A DNA stretch of 64,000 nucleotides. Origin: Muscardinus avellanarius. Taxonomy: Eukaryota; Chordata; Mammalia; Rodentia; Gliridae. Made by a program: the position numbers and the translations under genes. Below the pieces are notes generated by a model, which did not search any database, was not told where the DNA came from, and was given only the letters and a program-made list of their open reading frames with translations. The stretch's first letter is position 1, and the number at the start of each line of letters is the position of its first letter. The stretch spans positions 185,869,634 to 185,933,633 of the forward strand of contig OY726558.1 in NCBI GenBank assembly GCA_963383645.1, given 5' to 3'. Below are positions 54,989 through 64,000 of this stretch, piece by piece.

Positions 54989-55490
54989 AAAAAAGACAAC
55001 TTTTGCTTCATTAAAAATACTGGCTTCTTTCATACCAATAAGCCATCTTCCATCCCAATTTGGAAACAGGGTCTATCTCCAAATAAATGGAATACAATAT
55101 ACAATCAAGCCCAAAATGTACCACTGTAGAGACAAGAGGGTGAGATGTCAGAGGAGAGAAGCGACCAGCAGAGAGATGAGAGCTGATAGCTGTGCTTCTG
55201 GCAATATTCTTGGTTTCAGCAATACCGTGCTCTCTCTTCTCCTCGCTCTAAATCATCTCCCCTTTCTTCCTCTCTTCCCTATCTGAGGAGCTTGATCCCA
55301 GCCTCCTGCTTTCTTCTCTTCATATTCAGCTTCTCAGGGAACTCACCAACCCTCATAAGTCAGCTCTGACCAAAGCAAGGGCAGAGATAGAGCCGAGAAG
55401 CCAGGAGCATCAGGATGGAGCCTGGTCAGCCAGCAGTGCCTGCCGACAGCAGAGATGGGGAGTCTAACTGACCCAGCATCCGTGTGTATC
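54989..55490. other. Unique non-coding stretch
   Basis: No repeat or exon recognised. A short pyrimidine-rich patch lies at 55230-55280. Confidence 0.4.
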
Positions 55491-55593
55491 AAAAAAGAAG
55501 AAAGAGGAAAAGGAAAAAGAGAAGGAAGAGGAGGAAGAGAAAAAGGATGAGGAGAAAGAAGAGGAAGAGGAGGAGGAAGAAAAAAAGAAGTGA
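55491..55593. repeat. About 100-base homopurine tract
   Basis: A/G only on the plus strand except for a single T in 'ggatgagg'. It is a mix of GAA, GGA and GAAA units. Tracts like this can form intramolecular triplexes. A Lys/Glu-rich frame through it is low complexity and not a gene. Confidence 0.9.
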
Positions 55594-55740
55594 GCAGTCC
55601 TGAGACTAGTTGGTCAAAGAAGGGGAGGAAGGTGTGTGACCCCAGATCCTAACTACTCAGAGTGCCATGGGCAGGCAGTGCTGACATCCCTTGGGAACAC
55701 TCTGGACATGTGGCATCTCAGGTCCCACCCCAGAATTCCT

Positions 55741-56066
55741 GTCTTAGTTGATCTTATGCTACTATAACAGAACCTCAAGAATGAGTCATTGCTAATGAGG
55801 CAACTTATTTGTTTTATGTTCCTGCAGGCTGGGAAGAGCCATGGCTAGGGTCTGGTGAGGACCTTCTTGCCATATTGCCCTCTGGGGGAGGACGAGAGTA
55901 CTAGAAAAGGTGAGGGAGGGATGGAGCTGAACTGAGCATTGGACCAGGAGCCCGTTCCCACTCGTGAGCCTATCCCCTCTTACATGTCCCTCCTCTCAGC
56001 ACTGTTGTATCAGGGATTAAGTGTCCAACCCATGAACTTTAGGGAGACACACCCAACCCATAGCAC
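55741..56066 (-). mobile_element. Probable ERVL-MaLR-type LTR
   Basis: Antisense blocks 'gtcttagttgatcttatgct', 'actataacagaacctcaag', 'gcaggctgggaagagccatggc', 'ctggtgaggaccttcttgc', 'ctctcagcactgttgtatcagggattaagtg' and 'cccatgaactttagggagacacacccaacccatagcac' follow a common mammalian LTR order. I am unsure of the exact family. Confidence 0.5.
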
Positions 56067-56595
56067 CTCCTGAATCGGGACCTGCAATGCACTGGCAGAT
56101 GCACATGAAAGTTTGAGAAGCAATAGGAAAAAAACCAAAGGGGAAAAATAAGTCAGTTAACTATGGGCAACAGACCCTGTACTTATCAAATAGTCTCTGA
56201 GCAATATATTACTTTTGATTTGGATTCTCTCACATAAACTTGAAGTTTCCTTCCAACTCTGATGCAAGTCAGTGAATGTGGCCAGGAAGGATACTATGGA
56301 GAGTGAGCCATGTTGGGAAGACTTAGATCCTTCCCGGGCCAGGGGAGACCAGCTGGAACAGAAGATTCATACCTCCACATCGTCAGTAGGCATGAGATTC
56401 TAAAAAAAAAGGTGGAAGTTACGGGGGAAGACCATGAGGAATGTTGAAAGGAGTGTTAGTGTTTTTCCTGGGTGCACTGGATTTATTAAGGAGGATATTT
56501 AATGAAAGCAGTGTTTTACAAAGAAATATCCTACTACAAGAAATAGGGAAAGACCAACAGCCTGGAGACCAGACAGGCTCACATTTGTCTTGCTA
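56067..56595. other. Unique non-coding stretch
   Basis: No gene or repeat recognised. Confidence 0.45.
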
Positions 56596-56809
56596 AATTT
56601 TGTCCCTGTCCTTGTATCCATGACACTACCGTTGTACAGAGTGGTCCATCTACTCCTCTCCTTCATCTTCACCATCCTTCAAGGTCTAGTTCAGGCATCC
56701 CTTTCTCAGGAAGTCTTTCCCGATGATATTGGACTCTTATCAGTACCACTGTGGGGTCCTCTGGCCCTTAGAGACTATTTTACATAGTTAACCTCAAGGG
56801 TCTTAGATC
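56596..56809 (+). repeat. 214-bp direct duplication with L2 core, copy 1
   Basis: From 'aattttgtccctgtccttg' to 'gggtcttagatc'. It includes an L2 3'-type block ('aaggtctagttcaggcatcc', 'tctcaggaagtctttcccgatg'). It matches 57529-57742 without gaps and with about four base differences. Confidence 0.95.
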
Positions 56810-57528
56810 AGAGACCTGCAGATTGAAAAGGTTATGAGTCAGGCTGTGAAGTCCTCCTTCCGACATCTTCAGAGCCTCCGGGGACGAGGATCTCAGTGGC
56901 TCACCCAGCAATCCATTAGAGGTGGAGGAGCTGGAATTGTTAAAAAAGAAAGTTCTTCCTCATATTCAGCAGAATTTCTCCTTTTGTGTCAGTCAGACAC
57001 TAAGAAGCGCAGGGATAGCACAGTGAACTGCCTTTCATCTGTTCCTTTTTCACAGATTTTGTTGAGTCTGCAAGTTAAAAGTGTTTTAGGCTTTCTTTTT
57101 CTGATCTGAAAGAACTCAAACTTTCTCCTGGCTGGCACTCATTTCAAGTGTTCCTTTTGACATAGAGCTACATAGAGCTACCTTGAGAGCTCAAGTGGGC
57201 CCTGAATTGGTATGTTCTCTTCTTAGTTCAAATGTGGTTTGATTGCCTTATGGTTTTATAGTATCACTCTGGACTACAAAGATTCTGGAGCTGAGAATAT
57301 TAGTGTAGCCTGAATGACAAAAATCAACACATAAGGTAGGAGATCAGATATATGCAAAAGGCACTTTGAAGGCAAAACTCTTTGGGACTCAAAGAACACC
57401 GAACCAAGAAGCTGTCTGTGCTCTGGTCAATGTCATTTATATAAGTAAAGAGCAGCAAATCTGTGACTCTGGGGTGGGCTAGGGTGGCCAGATCTTCCAA
57501 TAAAATCAGAGCCTCCAGAGCCCCTGCC
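56810..57528. other. Spacer between the 214-bp duplicates
   Basis: No transposon recognised. It contains a short duplication, catagagcta, repeated at 57161-57180. A 91-codon frame (56834-57109) has no domain. Confidence 0.5.
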
Positions 57529-57742
57529 AATTTTGTCCCTGTACTTGTATCCATGACACTACCGTTGTACAGAGTGGTCCATCTACTCCTCTCCTTCATC
57601 ATCACCATCCTTCAAGGTCTAGTTCAGGCATCCCTTTCTCAGGAAGTCTTTCCCGATGATATCGGACACTTATCAGTACCACTGTGGGGTCCTCTGGCCC
57701 TTAGAGACTATTTTACATAGTTAACCTCAAGGGTCTTAGATC
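57529..57742 (+). repeat. 214-bp direct duplication with L2 core, copy 2
   Basis: Same orientation as copy 1, offset 933 bp, about 98% identical. Both copies end sharply at 'cttagatc', after which the flanks are unrelated. Confidence 0.95.
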
Positions 57743-60399
57743 TTGTCTATACTGTGTCCAAGGGCAAGTTACCATATTCAAGGACTTGCCAGGTCTGAGT
57801 ATCCATGTCTTTAAGAAATAATTACAGCTCACCTCTCACAAAGATCCAATCCAACAAGCTGTTCTTCTCCTCCAATTCCCTCATTCCTAAATGGCCCCGA
57901 GGAACAGAGGAATAACGGGATTTAGTCTCCAGATCCACAAGCCAAGGGGCACAGACCCTTGGCCACAGTGACTTACTTGATCAATTTGGGGCTACCCGTG
58001 AGCCTTGGCAGCTGGGTCCCCTTTTAGACAAAAGCCTCTCTACTTCCTACAGGGGTCTTGCAGTCTACCATGCCTCCAGATCACAGAGAAGAACCCAATC
58101 TAATTAGCCCCATTATTGACTGGCAGAAACCGTATTCAATGCTGCAACTTCAATATTTAAATTCATCACTACAACCTTAACAATAAGGAGTATTATTCCC
58201 ATTCTCCATATTGAGAAACTAGGGCAAAATCAGAATATGATAGCTTAACCAGAAACACACAAAAAAGAGGAATGGGTTGTGCTTTTAACCCATCCATACA
58301 TGTAACCACTACACTCCCTTAGCACTTAAATGCATACATTAAGTAAGAAAAAAACAGTGCCTATGGCAGACAATCCCAATATATTCAAGTCACTGCAAAA
58401 AACGCAAAAGTTAATACTTTGTAGAAAGGTAGAGCTATGATAAAACTTCTGTAAAAGACTGAAAGATTTAAGATTTTAAGCACCAAGATTAACACCAGAG
58501 AGCACATACAAAGCCAGAATTATTTTTAAAATATTTTATTGACAGCAAAGTTTAGTGCTTGAAAAAATACTTGTTTCTTTAGAAAAGATTTTTTTTTGTG
58601 CAGAAAGTAGTGTCTGATGCCAGCAATCCCCCCAGAAGCCTAGAAGCCTAGCTGCTCTAGTCTAACCAGCGAACAACCCACCAAGGTAGACAAACATTTG
58701 GTTGAAATCAGAAACAATTGGCATATATTTCTTGGGCATTATTAAAAATGTGCTCTTTGGGCACAGTTACTGTTTTGTTTGTCAGGTGAAATAAATTGAA
58801 GTGAAACGTAAGAAATTTGGAGCTGAAAAGCCAAATGCTATCTTCAGTAATATAGTCTACATTACAAGGAGAGCTCTCTGGGGTCTTAGTCAGTTGAGAG
58901 GCATATCACTAATTGCAGATTTAAGTCGGATAGCAACTTTTCTGTCTAGTATCTTCTATAGTTCCCCCAAAGATCTGAGAGCATTCATCTTGCTTCTTTG
59001 TGTATATTGCTTGGACTGCCTGTTTTGTACCAAAGATTCTAAAAGACTGAGGACCCAACTCTGAAGCAGTCTGAATCTATTAGGAAGCGTTCAATGGCAC
59101 TCATAATTCCACTAAACAAGAAAGTGGAGGCAGAGTGACGCCAAGACTAAACTTGTCAGAGCCCTCAGAATATCAGAAAATACTCATTCTCTTCCCGTCT
59201 TTCTATCCAGATGTCCTCAGGAATTTTGGCCTCTTGACTACTCCAGGCATCACAATGAGACATAATGAGGCCGGACTGGAGACCTTTCACGGAAGCCCCA
59301 TAACTAATGTCCCATCCTGTCTCATTGGTCGGATAGCTAGAAGTTTGTCTCAAAACCAATAACCAGCAAATCTCGTAGAATGAGATTTCCATGATGGACT
59401 TAGATCAATCAGAATTTTTCTGAGCTGGCATGGATTTGGTCACTGGAACAAATCAAGATTTTATTTCCACACACCAAAAAAAAAAAAATGTGGCAAATGA
59501 CCAATGAGTAGGTCAGTAGCTTCCAGAGTGATTGGCATAGTCGGATAGCACTGCGCTGGGCTACTTACATACTAATGTAGCAGAAGAGTAGATAAATTTC
59601 CATCTGAATGTGTCATGTTTGGCCAACATTAGACACTAGGTGCTGTCTACTGGTTGGCTGTCATTAAGGATTTAGAGTGTGTGAGTGAGGTCATTGAATA
59701 TAGATAAAAATATCCAAACAAAATTATAATTGTGGTATAGGCGAAATTAACTGGAAAGCATATTTGGAGAGCTCAGGCCTATAAGAAGTGATCACACTAA
59801 TTACTAATAACTAATAACTATTAAACAAACAAAGAGTGAGAGAAGCAACAAGACCAGGAGGAGATAATAAGAACACAGCCTGTGGCATAAAGTATGTGAG
59901 AATGTGAAGGACAACTCATTAGTATCTAGTGTGACAAAAAGAATAACACCTGGAAATTAACTGGTCATTGGTACTTTCCTGAGATCAGTGTCTGACCCAA
60001 ACTAGTTGAATGTGAATTAAGAAATTATTGGGAGAGGAATAAGACATGGATCTAAGACACTCTTCTTCAGGAGGTTGCCTGAAAACAGGACATAGAGGCA
60101 GATTTTCACATTATTTTTACATGGAAGATATTTGTACATGTTTAAGTGCTCAGTGGAAGCAGAGGAACTGAAGGAATGATGTTCCTGCTGAGGGAGAACA
60201 AATTGGCTTTAATCAGCTGAGGCCAAGCCTTGGAAGGCATCCCAGTGGTCTCCATTCTCTCTTGTGAAATACCAAATTCATACACTATACGCTGGTAGGT
60301 TTTTGCACAGAGCTGGGCCTATGGCATTTGCTCAGTAAATATGTAGTTTATTTAATTGTTGATGGAAGTATGTGAAATTTGGATTAGCAAAGAGAAATA
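57743..60399. other. Mostly unique non-coding block
   Basis: MIR-like fragments at about 58185-58325 (antisense; 'attcccattctccatattgagaaactagg') and 60290-60355 (sense 3' end; 'gcatttgctcagtaaatatg'). Frames at 58801-59064 and 59135-59392 overlap or lack domains. 59795-59822 is a short TAACTAAT run. Confidence 0.45.
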
Positions 60400-60612
60400 C
60401 GGAGTCAGGGTGGCGCATGAGTGTAATGCCAGTACCGGGGAGGCTGAGACAGGAGGCTAACAGGTTCGAGGACAGACTCAACAAGTAGAAAGACTCTCAT
60501 CAACCTAGTGAGATTCTGTTTCCAAATAAGAAATAAAATCGAGCTGAGGGTGTAGCTCGAAGATAGAATGCCTCCAGATTCAGTCCCCAGTACCACAAAA
60601 AATAAAAAATAA
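60400..60612 (+). mobile_element. B1-dID-like SINE, degraded
   Basis: Reads 'cggagtcagggtggcgcatg' to 'gattcagtccccagtaccac' plus an A tail. The centre has 'caacctagtgagattctg'. Strong divergence marks an old copy. Confidence 0.84.
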
Positions 60613-61117
60613 AATACAGTGGATAAATATGTTACTGTTGGTAAATTAATACAAAGACAGGATTTTGGTCTTGGCAGCCTTGGTTAAATTTAGCTTTCAT
60701 GTTACCACATCGAGGGAGGCTGAGTCATTCCTTTCTAGCTTACGTCTACCTGAGCCCAGCTCTCTAAACCAGGACATGGATATCCAAGAGCTCACTTCTT
60801 TTCACCAAGTGTCTAACCTGGCATTCTTTGCTTTGAATTCGACCCCTCTCTCCTGTGTTTCCCTCAACCATCCTGCTCCCTTCTATCTTCTTATATTTTC
60901 TTATTGCCCTTCTCAAGGGTCTGATAGTCCATCTTCCATTCTCCCCCCCCGCCCCCACTCTTTCTTCTCTGGTTAGTGCCCAGTGATCCCAGCAGACGCC
61001 CATCACCCAGCCCCAGCGAGTTATCTCTGCTCCTTTCTCTTGCCCCAGGTGGTCTTCGATGCTCTTTTTTTGAGATTCCATTGCACTCAGTGCACATCTC
61101 TTGCTTAGCTCTCTGTT
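60613..61117. other. Unique stretch with poly-C run
   Basis: A C-rich run lies at about 60943-60957. A 219-codon minus-strand frame (60764-61423) crosses this stretch and half of the adjacent LTR. It has no domain, and I regard it as chance in GC-richer DNA. Confidence 0.45.
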
Positions 61118-61555
61118 CTGGCTTGGATACAACATGTTCCTCCAAAGCTGTATGTTGAAAACATGGTCCCCAGTGCAGCAAGCTTCAGAGGTGGGGCTTG
61201 TGAGCAAGGGCTGGGTCATGAGAGCTGAGGCCCTGTGACAGGAGATTTGAGAGCTGCAGGGACTACCCAGAAGGGACCGCGTTGGAGGTTGTAGCTCGCT
61301 GGGCGTGTGCCCGCGAGCCCTGGAAGGCTTTGTCTTCTTTCCAGATCCTCTCTCTCCACTTCCCGGCTGCCACAAGTGGAGCAGCTTTCCCCGCCACCGG
61401 TCCACCATGATGTCATGCCTCATCTCAGGCCCAGAGCGATGGCGCTGGTGGACCTTGGACCGAATCCTCTGAAGCCATGAGCCACATGCATCTTTTCTCC
61501 TCTAAGCCGTTCTTGTCAGGCATTTTGGTCGTGGCAATGAAAAGCTGACTAAACT
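61118..61555 (+). mobile_element. ERVL-MaLR (MT/MST-like) solitary LTR
   Basis: Sense LTR: 'tggcttggatacaacatgtt', 'gcttcagaggtggggcttgtg', 'gggctgggtcatgagagctgagg', 'cttcccggctgccacaagtggagc', 'ccaccatgatgtcatgcctc', 'tctgaagccatgagcc', then 'ctctaagccgttcttgtcaggcattttggtcgtggc' and 'gaaaagctgactaaac'. This is a typical MaLR order and the most complete LTR in the window. No gag or pol region is attached. Confidence 0.78.
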
Positions 61556-63754
61556 CTCATCACGTCACATGAGATTTAGTAGCACTGCTTGCCTGTCCTT
61601 CCACGAGTTGGGTGGCTAATTCAGGCCTCACACATCACAGGTCGTCCTTAGATGGGCTCATAGCACAAATGAGTAAAGAAATGATAATGCATTTTCAACA
61701 ACTGATGAAGTTGAGAGTTGGAGTTCTTCAATTCTGTGGAGTCCTTCATTGATCTTTATTCAACAGTTATATGGACATAAAGTACTAAGTGTCTGGCTCA
61801 TCCATTTTTAATCCAAATGGTACTATAATAAACATCTTATTGTTGTTGTTTTAACCTCTTTCTACACTACTATTACAATTAATTGATCATTAAAAAAATG
61901 GAAGCCCAGACCTCATCTTTTGGGGGCCTATGCATGTGGGGCAGTTAATCTTTTAAGAAAAATAGAGAAGAGGCTGATTGTTCAGAAAAATATTACTTTG
62001 TGATTAAAGTCTAGAAGTCACTGGCTCTGAGACATTTGGTTTGGCTTGTTGAACAATTAAGCAAAAAGATTATAAGTAAAATATATAATATGATGGCAAA
62101 TGTGTAGCTTCTAGTGTGGAGTTTAAAAAAAACACACACATTTTCTAGATCAGATTTTTTTAATCCTGACTTATGATTTCCACATAATAAATACCTGTGG
62201 GAAAAGGACGACTATATAAATTACATTTAACAAACATTTTTCTACAAAGTACCAGAATGGGTTTATTGGATAAATATCCAGGAGCCTTTTTCTGACAGTC
62301 TAGTATCAGTAGAGTGGTTAGTCTCAGGGTTCTGACCCATTTCCAGCTAAGTAATTTTATTCTACCTGCTGAACTTCCCCTACCATCGCCACTTGACGCG
62401 GAATTCTTCTTCATTTCTCGTTCCACCTGAAGTGTTACTCCATCCTGAAAAACAGCCTCATGTACCGCTCTAAAGGTGATGCTTTGCTGTGAAGAGTGAG
62501 GCAATTCTGTTATGTTAAGTGCTTGGGAAAGAACGCACTTGGAGTGCTCCTGTACAAATGCACGCTAACATTACCCAATGAGCCTTCCTTTCAACATTAC
62601 CCAATGAGCCTTCCTTTCAACATTACTCAATGAGCCTTCCTTTCAGCCCTTGTGCACTGTGGCATTTTCAGAACGAAGAGGCCTTCTCCCACTGCAGTTT
62701 ATTTATGTGATATATTCAGAATGGACCTATTTCCTAAAGGCACCTGTGAATATGTGTGGAAGAAATATGAAGGAAACAAAAATTAAATACAGATGAGGTT
62801 AAGCAGCGAGCCGTCGAGAGGCCAGTGGGGTTGCTCAACTGCAGCTTCAAGCCTAAAGCTGAAATGCTGAATGATTAGGCAGAATGGAAAATAATCACAG
62901 GAAGTATCTTTTAGCCAAATGCTACAACCTAAACTCCAAATGATATTTTGTAGTTCCAAGAGGTACTTAGGGGAGGCAAATATCTTCTAACTACAGAATT
63001 CAGAGCTTCCTACACTTTGAGATGAAGTCTTTTTTTTTTTTTTTTTTGCAAATTTATCAAATATCATTACATGTGGCATCTAAAAGATGACCACCGTTTT
63101 CGAAAGGAAAATGAGCGATACAGTGAATATTCAGATATAGATTCTTTCTAAAAGGCCTCACCTTGCTCTCTCTTTAAAATAAGTTATTTTTGTTGTGCTT
63201 TAGTAGCCCCAAATTCACTATTGTCTTTCTCAAAAAAAAAAAAGCTCCTGCATTTGTTTTGAAGATATGTGTTTGCTTTGAAAAACAGTGGTATTATTGA
63301 TCCTTAAATACCCAAAGAGGTCATAAGGTTAATTCCGGTGTATTAACAGAAATAACTTGGCATATGTCTTCAGAAACTAGGTTAGAATACAGATGGGAGC
63401 TGACTGGCTGCAAATCCATTTTTGGATATCAAACAGTAGATATTCTGATTTTTTTCTATTCATATCATAAGTGAATCAACATTTTCTTCATCCTTTTGCT
63501 TTAAAACTTACACAGGTACATAAAGAAAATAAGAGGGAGCTTTCCAAGAACACATCAAAGACTTTGACAGTGGATGTTGGATTTGACTGAGATAACAAAG
63601 GTTTACCTCACTGAGGAACGGCTCTCGAACCTTCTCTCTCCTCTTGTGATGTTCTGACTGATTCCGGAAGCATTTCTGTGCTGTTCAAATTGCATTCTGA
63701 ACGTGAATATTTAAGACTGTTTGTTCATATTTGGAGGCAGAGGTTCCACAGTTA
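61556..63754. other. Repeat-poor non-coding block
   Basis: Only the three-copy minisatellite at 62567-62644, a T run at 63030-63047 and an A run near 63232 stand out. A 114-codon minus frame (62160-62504) shows no domain. Confidence 0.45.
62567..62644. repeat. 26-bp minisatellite, three units
   Basis: Units at 62567-62592, 62593-62618 and 62619-62644 begin aacattacccaatgagcc and end ttcctttc. The third differs by one base (ttactcaa). The boundaries are sharp. Confidence 0.97.
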
Positions 63755-63945
63755 AAGGCATAGAAACTGGGCTCACATCTCTGGGGTCACCATCTGGCTC
63801 TGCTCCCAGTACAAGACCTCTGGCCTCAATAAACTTGTTTCATTTTCTTGGAAATGGAAGTAAGGATAATCTTTTTTCTCTTGGAGTCAGAAGGATTAAA
63901 TGAGTTACTGCTTATACTGCCCCCTAGAGGTGTACTGAAAATGGA
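63755..63945 (+). mobile_element. MIR fragment
   Basis: 'gaaactgggctcacatctctgg', 'ctggctctgctcccagtac', 'cctctggcctcaataaacttg', 'gtcagaaggattaaatgagttactgc' follow MIR order from 5' to 3'. Confidence 0.6.
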
Positions 63946-64000
63946 TGGGATCCAGCAGCCCATGGTGGCTTTGAATTTGAATAATGGCTACCTGGTGGTC

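Noticed and set aside
60764..61423. 219-codon minus-strand open frame, the longest in the window
   Set aside because: It covers the antisense of half an LTR and adjacent GC-richer DNA, has no domain or splice context, and overlaps opposed frames. Chance is the simplest reading.

Overview
This window reads as ordinary nuclear DNA of a placental mammal, almost certainly a rodent. It has no prokaryotic-style gene density. It carries many dimeric SINEs that join a B1-like (7SL-derived) left half to an ID-like (tRNA-derived) right half. It also has one stand-alone ID element, 3' ends of L1 elements, ERVL-MaLR (MLT1-type) LTRs, and old mammal-wide repeats (MIR, L2, one MER5A-like fragment). The B1+ID dimer ('B1-dID') is known from dormice, squirrels and several related rodent families. 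I cannot name the species from sequence alone; a squirrel-related or beaver-like rodent is an inference.

I found no protein-coding exon that I can support, and no rRNA, functional tRNA, CpG island or CRISPR array. The longest open frames run through SINEs, an LTR, microsatellites or featureless DNA and show no recognisable domain. The window is best described as a gene desert or the interior of a large intron. Family names are recalled from sequence patterns, since no library search could be run. Boundaries of old repeats are approximate.

Layout: 1-5.8 kb is repeat-rich (MLT1 with a SINE inside it, nested SINEs, and a tandem duplication holding a GAAA microsatellite). 5.8-10.4 kb is mostly unique. 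10.4-13.6 kb holds nested SINEs, a near-palindrome and two related copies of an L1-like repeat. 13.6-16.7 kb is unique with MIR traces. 16.7-25.5 kb is SINE-dense, with an MLT1 and a MER5A-like element. 25.5-40 kb is sparse, with L1, MIR, microsatellites and an LTR. 41-44.8 kb is SINE-rich. 44.8-48.3 kb is a long repeat-poor block. 48.3-51.8 kb has young nested SINEs and a small inverted duplication. 52-64 kb is sparse, with an L1 end, two LTRs, a 214-bp local duplication, a homopurine tract and a three-copy minisatellite.

The most interesting signals are structural rather than genic. They are a short inverted copy of a SINE junction whose source can be identified (50.5 and 51.5 kb), a 98% identical 214-bp duplication 933 bp apart (56.6 and 57.5 kb), a diverged tandem duplication in which a GAAA tract expanded in only one copy (4.9-5.75 kb), and a young SINE subfamily with a rebuilt centre and right half (seven copies).
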